64,000 bases of DNA from Nitrosomonadales bacterium (lineage in GTDB: Bacteria; Pseudomonadota; Gammaproteobacteria; Burkholderiales; Gallionellaceae), in assembly GCA_016235045.1 (NCBI GenBank), contig JACRME010000008.1, forward strand, positions 248,001 through 312,000. Reading direction: 5' to 3'. Positions 35,178-47,100 of the stretch are shown piece after piece. How positions within the stretch are numbered: the first letter of the stretch is position 1; every line of letters starts with the position of its first letter. Made by a program: the position numbers and the translations under genes. The notes under the pieces are model-generated. The model saw only the letters and a list, made by a program, of their open reading frames with translations. It searched no databases and was not told the DNA's origin.

Positions 35178-38100
35178 ATGTTCCGCGCACTGAATAATCT
35201 CAGCTTGAAAACCAAAGTGACTGCGTTCACGCTGGGATTGTTTCTGCTTTCCGTCTGGATGCTTACCTACCTGTTCTCATCCCACGCGCGCGAGGAGCTT
35301 GAAACTGCGCTCGCCCGGCAGCAATTTTCCGAGGTTTCGTTTATCGCCGAGCGACTGGACAGCGCGATCAGGCTGCGCTTCGATTCGCTCGCGCTGATCG
35401 CCAATTCCATCACGCCGAACATGATGGCGCATCGGGATCGTACCTACGCTTTCCTGGCGGAACGCAAAGCCATTTTCAAGCAGTGCACGCTGGGCGTCTT
35501 CGTCATTTCCAAAGACGGCCGCGGCGTTGCCGATTTCCCGCGCGAAAAAGGCCGGGACAGCGCGGATTTCACGCAACGGGATTTCTACCGCCAGGTAATG
35601 GCCACCGGCAAGCCGGTCATCTCGAAGCCGGGCTTCGGGCGTTTCGTCAAGGATCCGCGCGTGGTGATTGCAGTTCCGGTCTTCGACAGGAAGCAGGTTT
35701 CCGGCGTATTCGCCTGCGTGAACAGCCTGAGCGACAACAGCCTGATCAGCGACCGCTACTTCAACATGCTGTCCAATACCAGCAGCTTTGCGGTTATTTC
35801 CCCGACCGACAATATGTTCGTCGCTGCCACGGATAAAAGCCTGGCATTGCAGTCGCTGCCTGTGCTCGGCACCGACAATATGCTCGACCGTTACATCGGC
35901 GGGTATGAGGGCTCGGGCGTGGAAGCCGGTTCCGGCGGCGAAAAAAAACTCAGTTCCGCCAAACAGATTCCCAGTGCCGGCTGGCTGGTGGTCGGATCGA
36001 TACCGGCATCGGTCGTATTCGAGCGCATCGAGCATATCCGCAACGAGGCCGTCCGGATCGCGACCGCGATTTCGCTGTTCGTGATCGGCCTGCTCTGGTT
36101 GTTCCTGCGCCACCAGCTTTCTCCCCTGTCGCGCTCCGCCGAACTGATCGGAAGGCTCTCCAGCGCGAATACGGCTGACAAGCGCACGATCCCGCTGGAA
36201 GGCAGCCCGGAAATTCAAAAGCTCCAATCCAGTTTCAATCGGCTGCAGGAAAACCTCGCCCAGGACGAATTGATGTTGCGCGAGGAGGAAGCGCTGTATC
36301 GCTCGATGTTCACCAACAACACCGCCATCAAGCTGCTGATCGACCCGGATACGGCTTGCATCGTGGACGCCAATCCCGCCGCCGCGGCTTACTACGGATG
36401 GCCGGTGGAAAAACTGCGCACGATGCGCATCACCGACATCAATACGCTCGCCCCGCATCTGGTCAGAAATGAAATGGAGCTTGCACTCACCGAGCAGCGC
36501 CAGTTCTTCCGCTTTCAGCATCGTCTTGCTTCCGGCGAAGTGCGCGATGTCGAAGTGCATTCGGGGTTGGTCAACTACCACGGCAAGGCATTGCTCTATT
36601 CCGTCGTCAACGACGTCACGGATCGCGAACAGTCCCTGCACCGCGAGCGGATACGCAGCGAGGTGCTGGAAATGCTGGCGCGCGGCCGGGATTTGAAGGA
36701 TATCCTCAACACCATCGTGAGCCAGGTGGAGACCGAACAACCGCAAGTGCTGTGTTCAGTTTTGCTGCTGGACAAAGGCGGCAAGCATCTGCTGATCGGC
36801 GCCGCCCCGTCCTTTCCCGGATTTTTCAACCAGGCCGTGCAGGAATTCGAGATCGGCATCGGCCGCGGCTCCTGCGGGCATGCTGCCGCCACCGGGGAAC
36901 GCACCATCGTCCCCGACATCCAGACCCATCCCAACTGGGCGCCGTACAGGGAAATTGCGGCGCAAGCCGACCTGGCCGCCTGCTGGTCGGAACCGGTATT
37001 TTCTTCCAGGGGCAAGGTGCTGGGCACGCTGGCGTTGTACCAGCGCCAAATCTCCACGCCGAGCGCAGCACAGATCCACCTGATCGAAGAGATGGCAAAA
37101 ATCGTCGGCATCGCCGTCGAACGCAAGCTGGACGAGGAGGAATTGCAGCTCGCCTCCACCGTGTTCCAGGCCAGCCCGGAAGCCATCGTCATCACCGATG
37201 CCGACAACAGGATCGTCGCAGTCAACCCCGCATTCACCAAAATCACGCAATACGAACCCTACGAGGCCATCGGCCACGATCCCAAACTGCTCAGCTCGGG
37301 CCAGCAGGGCAAGGAGTTTTACCACGCCATGTGGGCGTCTCTCCAGACCTTCGGCAGTTGGCAGGGCGAGATCGTCAATCGCCGCAAGAACGGCGAGAAC
37401 TATTCCGAATGGCTGACCATCAACACCGTGCGCGACGAAAACAACGATGTGCGCCAGCGCATCGCCATCTTCTCCGACATCACCGAAAAGAAACGCAACG
37501 AGGAAATCATCTGGCGCCAGGCCAACTACGACGTGCTCACCGGCTTGCCCAACCGCCGCCTGTTCTATGACCGGCTGGTGCAGGTACTGAAACGCGAGGG
37601 CCGCGGACAGACCTCGCTGGCGCTGATGTTCATCGACCTTGACCACTTCAAGGAAGTGAACGACACGCTGGGCCACGAAGCGGGCGACAACCTGCTGATG
37701 CAGGCTTCCAGGCGCATTGCCGGCTGCATCCGCGAGTCGGACACGCTGGCACGGCTGGGCGGGGACGAATTCACCATCATCCTGCCGGGACTGGCCGATC
37801 CCAAACGGCTGGGCATGCTGGCCGACACCATCATCCATATCCTCGGCAAACCGTTCATGCTCGGCGAGACCACCGCCTACGTTTCAGCCAGCATCGGCAT
37901 CACCCTGTATCCGCAGGACGCGGACAACCTGACTTCGCTGCTGAAGAATGCCGACCAGGCGATGTACGTCGCCAAAGGCCGGGGACGCAACCAATACAGC
38001 TACTTCACCGCTTCCATGCAGGAATCCGCACAGACGCGACTGCAACTCAGCAACGAACTGCGGCGCGCGCTCGACCGCGGGCAATTCGAAATCCATTACC

Positions 38101-38819
38101 AGCCCATCATCGACTTAGCCAGCGGACAGCCCGCCAAAGCCGAGGCGCTGCTGCGCTGGCATCATCCCACGCAGGGACTCATCAGCCCGGCCCTGTTCAT
38201 CCCGCTGGCGGAGGAGATCGGGCTCATCAACGATATCGGCGAATGGGTGTTCCGCCAGGCCGCGCTCAAGGCCAGGCACTGGTGTAGCAGCAGCGATCCG
38301 CGCCTGTCGTCGATGCAGATCAGCGTGAACAAATCGCCGCGCCAGTTCATCACCGGCGACAACAGCATCACCCTGCTCAGCTGGCTGCGCGCGCTGGATA
38401 TTCCGCCAAGCTGCATCGTGGTGGAAATCACCGAAGGACTGCTGATGGACGACCGCGCCGAAGTGCAGGAGAAACTGCTGGCGTTCCGCGATGCGGGCAT
38501 CCAGGTCTCGCTCGACGATTTCGGCACGGGTTATTCGGCGATGTCCTACCTGCAAAAATTCGACATCGATTACCTCAAGATCGACCGTTCCTTCGTGTGC
38601 AACATGGTCGCCAATCCCGGCGATCATGCCATCGTCGAGGCGATCATCGTCATGGCGCACAAGCTGGGAATGAAAGTCATTGCGGAAGGCGTGGAGACTG
38701 CCGAACAGCGCGACATGCTGGTTGCCGCCGGATGCGACTACGGCCAGGGCTTCCTGTTCGCCAAACCGATGCCCGGCGAAGAATTCGACCGCTACATGAG
38801 CGACTGCATTGAAGCTTAA
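35178..38819 (+). CDS. Cache-PAS-GAF-PAS-GGDEF-EAL cyclic-di-GMP protein
   Basis: A 1213-residue inner-membrane protein. TM1 is at 12-34, a periplasmic double-Cache-like sensor at about 40-290 (RDFYRQ and KPVISKPGFG segments), TM2 at 291-311, then PAS (370-482), GAF (495-648), PAS (655-772), GGDEF (782-942, motif GGDEF near 861) and EAL (955-1207, motif EALLRW near 988). EAL residues VEITEGLL, DDFGTGYSAMSYL, KIDRSFV and AEGVE are kept, so both activities are possible. ATG 35178 is chosen; the frame is open upstream without support. The stop overlaps convergent arfB by 4 bases. Confidence 0.92.
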   Translation: MFRALNNLSLKTKVTAFTLGLFLLSVWMLTYLFSSHAREELETALARQQFSEVSFIAERLDSAIRLRFDSLALIANSITPNMMAHRDRTYAFLAERKAIFKQCTLGVFVISKDGRGVADFPREKGRDSADFTQRDFYRQVMATGKPVISKPGFGRFVKDPRVVIAVPVFDRKQVSGVFACVNSLSDNSLISDRYFNMLSNTSSFAVISPTDNMFVAATDKSLALQSLPVLGTDNMLDRYIGGYEGSGVEAGSGGEKKLSSAKQIPSAGWLVVGSIPASVVFERIEHIRNEAVRIATAISLFVIGLLWLFLRHQLSPLSRSAELIGRLSSANTADKRTIPLEGSPEIQKLQSSFNRLQENLAQDELMLREEEALYRSMFTNNTAIKLLIDPDTACIVDANPAAAAYYGWPVEKLRTMRITDINTLAPHLVRNEMELALTEQRQFFRFQHRLASGEVRDVEVHSGLVNYHGKALLYSVVNDVTDREQSLHRERIRSEVLEMLARGRDLKDILNTIVSQVETEQPQVLCSVLLLDKGGKHLLIGAAPSFPGFFNQAVQEFEIGIGRGSCGHAAATGERTIVPDIQTHPNWAPYREIAAQADLAACWSEPVFSSRGKVLGTLALYQRQISTPSAAQIHLIEEMAKIVGIAVERKLDEEELQLASTVFQASPEAIVITDADNRIVAVNPAFTKITQYEPYEAIGHDPKLLSSGQQGKEFYHAMWASLQTFGSWQGEIVNRRKNGENYSEWLTINTVRDENNDVRQRIAIFSDITEKKRNEEIIWRQANYDVLTGLPNRRLFYDRLVQVLKREGRGQTSLALMFIDLDHFKEVNDTLGHEAGDNLLMQASRRIAGCIRESDTLARLGGDEFTIILPGLADPKRLGMLADTIIHILGKPFMLGETTAYVSASIGITLYPQDADNLTSLLKNADQAMYVAKGRGRNQYSYFTASMQESAQTRLQLSNELRRALDRGQFEIHYQPIIDLASGQPAKAEALLRWHHPTQGLISPALFIPLAEEIGLINDIGEWVFRQAALKARHWCSSSDPRLSSMQISVNKSPRQFITGDNSITLLSWLRALDIPPSCIVVEITEGLLMDDRAEVQEKLLAFRDAGIQVSLDDFGTGYSAMSYLQKFDIDYLKIDRSFVCNMVANPGDHAIVEAIIVMAHKLGMKVIAEGVETAEQRDMLVAAGCDYGQGFLFAKPMPGEEFDRYMSDCIEA

Positions 38820-39229
38820 TCCGTCACCCGGCCGCGCAAGGATTTCGTCTCGCCGCGCCTGACTTTGCTTTCCAGCCGCTTCTTCTGTGCGCTACGCGAG
38901 GGTTTGGTGGCGACGCGCGGTTTTGGCCTGACCGCAATCGACAGCAGCAACGCCTTCAAACGCCGCAATGCCTCGTTGCGATTCTGCTCCTGGTTGCGAA
39001 ACTCCTGCGCCTTGATGACGACCACGCCATCCTTGGTGATGCGCTGGTCGTTGAGTTGCAGCAGGCGTTGCTTGAATTCGTCGGGCAGGGAAGATGCATT
39101 GATATTGAAACGCAGATGCACCGCGCTGGAGACTTTGTTGACGTTCTGCCCGCCCGCCCCTTGCGCCCGAACTGCGCTGAGTTCGATCTCGCGGATCGGA
39201 ACGGTGACCTGATGGGAAATATATAGCAC
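38816..39229 (-). CDS. arfB: Ribosome rescue factor ArfB (peptidyl-tRNA hydrolase)
   Basis: A 137-residue class-I release-factor-like protein with the catalytic GGQ motif in AQGAGGQNVNKVSSAVHLRF. The basic C-terminal tail (KPRVATKPSRSAQKKRLESKVRRGETKSLRGR) is the part that enters the empty mRNA channel in E. coli ArfB. It frees stalled ribosomes on non-stop mRNA. The start is a GTG at 39229 with no clear ribosome site. It is last in the leftward group prfC, S4 protein, 58-aa protein, arfB. Confidence 0.93.
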   Translation of the reverse strand: MLYISHQVTVPIREIELSAVRAQGAGGQNVNKVSSAVHLRFNINASSLPDEFKQRLLQLNDQRITKDGVVVIKAQEFRNQEQNRNEALRRLKALLLSIAVRPKPRVATKPSRSAQKKRLESKVRRGETKSLRGRVTD

Positions 39230-39311
39230 GGCGAGGAAGCGGGGTCAGGATCGGCACACGCGTCCGGACACGAACCAGCCAGAGTTCACCCGGACGACCA
39301 TTGCGCCCAAC

Positions 39312-39488
39312 TCAGTAGCCGTCTCCCCAGCCGTTGGGCTTGCGCGACACGTTGGACACCACTGCGCGCCTGTCCTGGATGCGCACTTTCTCCATCGCCT
39401 CTGCGGGCGAGTCTGCCAGCACTTCCAACTGGAAATCAAGATACCTGCCGCCGTCGACGACGAACCCGATAATGACGAATGCGAACAT
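39312..39488 (-). CDS. Small conserved-looking hypothetical protein (58 aa)
   Basis: A 58-residue gene starting MFAFVIIGFVVDGGRY and ending KPNGWGDGY. The ATG at 39488 has a near-perfect ribosome site AGGAGGTG at 7-base spacing, which makes expression likely despite its length. The N-terminal hydrophobic strand and the ADSPAEAMEKVRIQDR segment suggest a small alpha/beta domain. It lies between the S4-domain protein and arfB on the same strand. Function unknown. Confidence 0.7.
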   Translation of the reverse strand: MFAFVIIGFVVDGGRYLDFQLEVLADSPAEAMEKVRIQDRRAVVSNVSRKPNGWGDGY

Positions 39489-39591
39489 GGCACACCTCCT
39501 ACAAATGTTTCGCTGCCTGGATTCTTTATCGGCATGACCGCAGCAACCTTGATGTCGCTCCTTGGAAATACGCGCGAGGAGCGTGTGGTCA

Positions 39592-39816
39592 TCACTGCGC
39601 CAATACCGCGATCCGGACAGCGCCCGTCGTCACCACCTGCCCGGCACGAATCTTGGCGGTCTTGCGCAATTCCACCTGCCCGTCGACGGATACCAACCCC
39701 TCCGCCACCAACGCCTTGCCCGCCCCGCCGCTGTCGCACACGCCGCTAAGCTTGAGCAGTTGGTTAAGTTCGACGAATTCGCCGCGCAGTTGGAAGTCGA
39801 TTATTTGCACTTTCAT
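39592..39816 (-). CDS. S4-domain RNA-binding protein (YbcJ-like)
   Basis: A 74-residue single S4 domain: VELNQLLKLSGVCDSGGAGKALVAEGLVSVDGQVELRKTAKIRAGQVV. Such free-standing S4 proteins bind structured RNA, often ribosomal. ATG 39816 is used; an upstream TTG in frame adds 4 residues. It lies downstream of prfC, separated by a perfect 28-bp inverted repeat. Confidence 0.88.
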   Translation of the reverse strand: MKVQIIDFQLRGEFVELNQLLKLSGVCDSGGAGKALVAEGLVSVDGQVELRKTAKIRAGQVVTTGAVRIAVLAQ

Positions 39817-39840
39817 CCTTTCACCCAATTATCAGTGGCC

Positions 39841-39927
39841 CGTCATTCCCGCGCAGGCGGGAATCCAGCAAGATATGAATGCATTTTGCTTACACCCCTC
39901 TGGATTCCCGCCTGCGCGGGAATGACG
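39841..39927. repeat. Perfect 28-bp inverted repeat (ATTCCCGC/GCGGGAAT family)
   Basis: Arms 39841-39868 and 39900-39927 are exact reverse complements around a 31-base spacer. Each arm begins CGTCATTCCCGCG. Each also contains an inner palindrome (TTCCCGC/GCGGGAA). This kind of GC-rich intergenic repeat is widespread in proteobacteria. It may also act as a transcript 3' end for prfC. Confidence 0.9.
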
Positions 39928-39946
39928 GCAAAGTGGATTGTGAATA

Positions 39947-41587
39947 TCACAGCTTCACCGCGTGTTCGCGCGTGGTGTGGAACACCACTTTTGGCCAGCG
40001 CTCCTGCGTCAGTCTCAGGTTGACGCTGTTCGGAGCGAGATAAGCCAGGTTGCCCGCCGCATCAATGGCGAGGTTGTGCGACAGCGCCCTCTCGAAATCG
40101 GCCAGCATCTTTTTGTCGTCGCAGGTCACCCAGCGCGCGCTGGTGGTGCTGGTGCCTTCGAACATTGCGTCCACGCCGTATTCACCCTGCAAACGGCTGG
40201 CCACCACGTCGAACTGCAGCATGCCGACCGCGCCGAGGATCAGGTCGCCGCCGTCCACCGGCTTGAACACCTGCACCGCGCCCTCTTCGCCCAGTTGCTG
40301 CAAACCTTTGTGCAACTGCTTCACCTTGAGCGGGTTGCGGATGCGCACCGAGCGGAAAAAGTCGGGCGCGAAATACGGGATGCCGGTGTATTGCAGCACT
40401 TCGCCTTCGGAGAAGCTGTCGCCGATCTGCATGTTGCCGTGGTTGGGCAGACCGATGATGTCGCCCGCATAGGCTTCCTCCACCTGCTCGCGCGACGAAG
40501 CCATGAAGGTCACCACGTTCGAAACCCTGATCTCGCGGCCGATGCGCAAATGCTTGATCTTCATGCCACGCTCGAAATGGCCCGAGCACACGCGCAGGAA
40601 GGCGATGCGGTCGCGGTGGTTGGCGTCCATGTTGGCCTGGATCTTGAACACGAAGCCGGAGAAGGCCTGCTCGTTGGGATTCACGACGCGCGCCGTGGCA
40701 TCGCGCTCGATGGGCGCGGGCGCCCAGTCCAGCAAAGCGTTCAGGATCTCGCGCACGCCGAAGTTGTTGATGGCGGAACCGAAGAACACGGGCGTCTGTT
40801 TGCCGTCGAGGAAACGTTGCAGGTCGAAGGGATGCGATGCGCCGTGCACCAGTTCCACTTCCATCTTGAGCTGCTCGATCTCCAGCGGAAAGCGCTCGGC
40901 CAGCACGGGATTGTCGATGCCCTTGATGACCTCCACGTCGCCGTCGGCCTTTTCTTCGCCCGGCGTGAACAGCAGTATCTCGTCGCGCAGCAGGTGGTAC
41001 ACGCCGCGGAAGGTCTTGCCCATGCCGACGGGCCAGGTCACCGGCGCGCACTGGATCTTCAGCACCGACTCGACTTCGTCCAGCAGCTCCAGCGGATCGC
41101 GCACCTCGCGGTCCATCTTGTTCATGAAAGTGATGATGGGCGTGTCGCGCATGCGGCACACCTCCAGCAGCTTGATGGTCTGCGCTTCCACGCCCTTGGC
41201 CGCGTCGATCACCATCAGCGCCGAGTCGACGGCGGTGAGCACGCGGTAGGTGTCTTCGGAGAAGTCCTGGTGGCCGGGCGTGTCGAGCAGGTTCACCACA
41301 TGGTCGCGGTACTCGAACTGCATCACCGAACTGGCGACGGAAATGCCGCGCTGCTTCTCGATTTCGAGGAAGTCGGAGGTCGCATGGCGACCGCTCTTGC
41401 GCGCCTTTACTGCGCCCGCCAACTGGATCGCGCCGGAGAACAGCAGCAGTTTTTCGGTGAGCGTGGTCTTGCCCGCGTCGGGGTGGGAGATGATGCCGAA
41501 AGTGCGGCGGCGCGCCACTTCGCGCGCGATCTTGTCGCGCGGGACGGCTGCGGGTTCCTTGGTGGACTGTTCGATATCGTCGGACAT
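39947..41587 (-). CDS. prfC: Peptide chain release factor 3
   Basis: A 546-residue translational GTPase. G1 is [10 protein letters not shown]3 DTPGHQDF, G4 NKMD, and the RF3-specific [12 protein letters not shown] switch region is present, followed by domains II and III ending ...[13 protein letters not shown]3 recycles RF1/RF2 after peptide release and helps quality control. ATG 41587 gives the usual N-terminus; the frame is open for 42 more codons without a ribosome site. Confidence 0.96.
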   Translation of the reverse strand: MSDDIEQSTKEPAAVPRDKIAREVARRRTFGIISHPDAGKTTLTEKLLLFSGAIQLAGAVKARKSGRHATSDFLEIEKQRGISVASSVMQFEYRDHVVNLLDTPGHQDFSEDTYRVLTAVDSALMVIDAAKGVEAQTIKLLEVCRMRDTPIITFMNKMDREVRDPLELLDEVESVLKIQCAPVTWPVGMGKTFRGVYHLLRDEILLFTPGEEKADGDVEVIKGIDNPVLAERFPLEIEQLKMEVELVHGASHPFDLQRFLDGKQTPVFFGSAINNFGVREILNALLDWAPAPIERDATARVVNPNEQAFSGFVFKIQANMDANHRDRIAFLRVCSGHFERGMKIKHLRIGREIRVSNVVTFMASSREQVEEAYAGDIIGLPNHGNMQIGDSFSEGEVLQYTGIPYFAPDFFRSVRIRNPLKVKQLHKGLQQLGEEGAVQVFKPVDGGDLILGAVGMLQFDVVASRLQGEYGVDAMFEGTSTTSARWVTCDDKKMLADFERALSHNLAIDAAGNLAYLAPNSVNLRLTQERWPKVVFHTTREHAVKL

Positions 41588-41801
41588 GGTGCTGGTCTGT
41601 GAAAAAGGCCGCAAGTCTAAAGGCTTGGCGCTTGAATGTCTAACCTGCTTTTCGGGGTGAAGCACGCTCGGCATCGGCAATTTGACGATTTTTTCGACGC
41701 CCCCTAAAGACACTACAGTTCGTGCCGATACCTGACATCAGGACGCAGGTTCTGCACAATAACAACAATTGCACATCACAATAATTGCAAAGGAATTTTT
41801 C

Positions 41802-42989
41802 ATGAGTCAGGTCGCCCCTTCGATTCTCAACCGTTTGAAACTGTCTTTCCTCGGCTTCGGATTGAGCATGGGATTGGTCTTCCCCTTTTACGCGAACTTC
41901 TTTGTCAACTGGCGCGAGGGGATGCTGGTCTGGTTCTGCATCGGCTGTCTGGTCGCCGGGATTACGATCGGCATCGTCAACCACAAACTCCTGGAAGTGT
42001 TGCTCGTGCGCAAGCTGCGCCAGATCGCCGTCGCCTCCGAACGCATGCGCAAAGGCGACCTGCGCGAAGGCTGCGGCGTGCATAGCCACGATACGGTAGG
42101 CGAAATCACCGAAGGCTTCGATGCCATGGCGAACGGGTTGCGCGAAACCATACGGGACATGGCGCAATCCGCCAATTTGGTCGATGCCACGGCCAAGGAG
42201 ATCGGCACGGCCATGGCATCCATGGACACCGACATGATCGAACACCGCACCAATGCGGGCGAGATATTGAAAGTCGTCAACGGCTTGTCCGATGCATCCG
42301 ACTCCATCCTCGCCCTTTCCGGCGAGGCCGGAACCAGCGCCTCGACCGCCGAAGCCCTGGTGCGCAGCGGTTTCACCCACGTCGTCGCCACCGAACAGGC
42401 CATTTCCCTGCTGGATGCCGCCAGCATCAAAATCTCCGCCAATGCGGCCAGCCTGAACACCAGCGCAAAAGAAGTCGAAACGGCCATCGCCGTCATTCGT
42501 GCCATCGCCGAACAAACCAATCTGCTCGCGCTGAACGCCGCCATCGAAGCGGCACGCGCCGGCGAACAGGGGCGCGGCTTCGCGGTTGTCGCCGACGAAG
42601 TCAGGAAGCTGTCAGAACAGGCCGCGCAAGCCACCAAACGCATCGACGACGTGCTCAAACAAGTCAGCCAGGATGTGGCCTCCACCGTGGCGCTGTCGAA
42701 TGAAAATGCGGGCGCGGTAAAAGCGGGACTGGAAGCCTCGAAGCAATCGTCCGAGACCTTCGGAAAAATCGAACAGGCCACCTCGGCCATGAAACGCTCG
42801 GTGGATGCGGTACACGATGCCGCCGACGATCAGCAGATGCTGGTCGGCATCGTCCGCTCGCGCATTGCGGACAACGAAGCGCATACCCAAAGCGTGGCGA
42901 CGCACACGGCATCCTGCGTCGCGGAAGCAAAGCGCATGGTTGAAGCCGCCAGCACGCTCAGCGACACCACCAAGAAATTCATTGTTTGA
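41802..42989 (+). CDS. Methyl-accepting chemotaxis protein with minimal sensor
   Basis: A 395-residue chemoreceptor. Two membrane helices (about 8-30 and 38-58) are joined by only a few periplasmic residues, so there is no ligand domain outside. A HAMP-like segment follows, then a coiled-coil signalling domain with the conserved tip [38 protein letters not shown]. It would signal through CheA/CheW and may sense membrane or internal state. AAAGGA precedes the ATG. No che genes are in the window and no C-terminal CheR pentapeptide is present. Confidence 0.9.
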   Translation: MSQVAPSILNRLKLSFLGFGLSMGLVFPFYANFFVNWREGMLVWFCIGCLVAGITIGIVNHKLLEVLLVRKLRQIAVASERMRKGDLREGCGVHSHDTVGEITEGFDAMANGLRETIRDMAQSANLVDATAKEIGTAMASMDTDMIEHRTNAGEILKVVNGLSDASDSILALSGEAGTSASTAEALVRSGFTHVVATEQAISLLDAASIKISANAASLNTSAKEVETAIAVIRAIAEQTNLLALNAAIEAARAGEQGRGFAVVADEVRKLSEQAAQATKRIDDVLKQVSQDVASTVALSNENAGAVKAGLEASKQSSETFGKIEQATSAMKRSVDAVHDAADDQQMLVGIVRSRIADNEAHTQSVATHTASCVAEAKRMVEAASTLSDTTKKFIV

Positions 42990-43164
42990 CAGTAGTCGCT
43001 CACACTTGATCTGCCTTCGCCGTGCTCCCTTAATTCGGAATACCTGAACCCCTTGGCAAGAAATTATGGGGCACAACGGCAGCAGAACTATTCGAACCCT
43101 CCCGGTCAAATTGCATGCGTGACTTTGGTGTAGAATTCTCGAACCACTCCTTACCTGACTGGGC

Positions 43165-43651
<487 letters not shown>

Positions 43652-43783
43652 CACAAGCCGACACTTGGTTTCTGCTAACAACTCGAACTAGAAGTAGTTT
43701 ATTTAATATCGGAAGTCGATAACTGATTCGAAGCTGAGCCACCCCTATAATCCAGCTTTACTACTTAACAATCAGAAAACGAC

Positions 43784-44092
43784 ATGGGATTCAGCATCAC
43801 GCTCCAGCCGGACAACCTCACCTTTATCGCCGAAGTCGGCGAAACCATCCTCGAAGCTGCGACCAAGCATGGCCACACACTGCCGCGTGGTTGCGGCGAT
43901 GGAGCATGCGGCGTGTGCAAAGGCAATGTGCTGCAAGGTACGGTAGATCACGGCAAGTCTACGGATATCGGATTGAGTGCGGAGGAACGGGACGCGGGCA
44001 TGGTCTTGTTTTGCTGCGCCAAACCCACATCCGATCTGGTCATCGAGCGCCGCGAAATGAGCAGCAGTTGGGACATGCTGGATTGGGATTGA
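43784..44092 (+). CDS. Free-standing plant-type [2Fe-2S] ferredoxin
   Basis: A 102-residue ferredoxin domain with cluster ligands in RGCGDGACGVCKG (CX4CX2C) and the fourth cysteine in VLFCCAKP. The sequence is closest in pattern to the N-terminal ferredoxin domain of oxygenase-reductase/CDP-6-deoxyglucoseen-reductase type flavoproteins (ETILEAATKHGHTLPRGCG; TVDHGKSTDIGLSAEERDAG). The FAD/NAD domains are absent; the protein ends with its own acidic tail SSSWDMLDWD. It may be a true small electron carrier or a shortened reductase. Confidence 0.85.
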   Translation: MGFSITLQPDNLTFIAEVGETILEAATKHGHTLPRGCGDGACGVCKGNVLQGTVDHGKSTDIGLSAEERDAGMVLFCCAKPTSDLVIERREMSSSWDMLDWD

Positions 44093-44206
44093 TCGACGAG
44101 CAGAAGAACTGAAATGTCATGCCGCGCCGGTCATTGCGTTCTGTTCCCGGAGTTTTGCCCGACAACACCTTGAAGAACAACCCGGACGCTGACAGGGAAT
44201 AAACGC

Positions 44207-44272
44207 CGTTGTAGGAGCGCAACTTGTTGCGCGATGCCTATGGATCGCCCGACAAGTCGGGCTCCTACAACG
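44207..44272. repeat. REP-like two-hairpin element, copy 1
   Basis: Outer arms CGTTGTAGGAGC and GCTCCTACAACG enclose two small hairpins, GCGCAAC-TT-GTTGCGC and GCCCGAC-AA-GTCGGGC. A second copy with different but still paired stem bases is at 52363-52424. It lies downstream of katG and the ferredoxin. The rest of this 231-base gap shows nothing recognisable. Confidence 0.85.
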
Positions 44273-44323
44273 CACGAACGCTCTAATGGGTTATTTGGGT
44301 TTAACCAACTAGTAGCTCCGCGA

Positions 44324-46621
<2,298 letters not shown>

Positions 46622-46685
46622 CGCATGGCTGCACCCTCTTCTGCTTTGGGCACCGACATACCCCTGTCTGCCGCATACCTAATAC

Positions 46686-46714
46686 TTGACAAGAATAGTC
46701 GGCTGGCGTATTTT
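46686..46714 (+). promoter_or_regulatory. Sigma-70 promoter of the ArsR-AHSA1 genes
   Basis: TTGACA (46686-46691), a 17-base spacer and TATTTT (46709-46714) form a near-consensus promoter 33 bases before the arsR-type start. Just downstream, TTACC-N4-GGTTAA is an imperfect palindrome overlapping the expected transcription start and could be the ArsR operator. Confidence 0.7.
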
Positions 46715-46746
46715 ACCAATCGGTTAATTAAGAAGCGGGGTAGAAA

Positions 46747-47100
46747 ATGTCCGTCGACCGGCTCAGCGCCACTTTCGCCGCACTCGCCGACCCAACCCGT
46801 CGCGCCATTCTGGCCCGGCTGGCACTGGGTGAGACCTCGGTCACCGAGTTGGCCGCCCCATTCGATATCAGCACCCCTGCCATTACCAAACATTTGAAGG
46901 TGTTGGAGGGGGCCGGTTTGATCACCCGCAGTCGCCAGGCGCAATGGCGGCCTTGCCATCTGGAAGCCGCACCGTTGCGGGAAGCCGCCAGTTTCATCGA
47001 GCAGTACCGTCAATTCTGGGAGCAAAGCCTGGATCGCCTGGATTCCTACCTTCAAACATTGCAAGCGAAGGAGAACGATCATGGACGCAAGAGTAGATAG
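46747..47100 (+). CDS. ArsR-family transcriptional regulator
   Basis: A 117-residue winged-helix repressor: LADPTRRAILARLALGETSVTELAAPFDISTPAITKHLKVLEGAGLITRSRQAQWRPCHLEAAPL. The metal-binding ELCVCDL motif of ArsR/SmtB is absent, so it belongs to the non-metal subgroup that usually pairs with AHSA1/SRPBCC proteins, as it does here. It overlaps the next gene by 20 bases. It probably controls the downstream array. Confidence 0.92.
   Translation: MSVDRLSATFAALADPTRRAILARLALGETSVTELAAPFDISTPAITKHLKVLEGAGLITRSRQAQWRPCHLEAAPLREAASFIEQYRQFWEQSLDRLDSYLQTLQAKENDHGRKSR

Noticed and set aside
39245-39739. 164-codon open frame on the minus strand near the S4 gene
   Set aside because: It overlaps the S4-domain gene and the 58-aa gene in another frame, has an Arg/Gly-rich shadow composition and no ribosome site; the 58-aa frame with AGGAGGTG is preferred.
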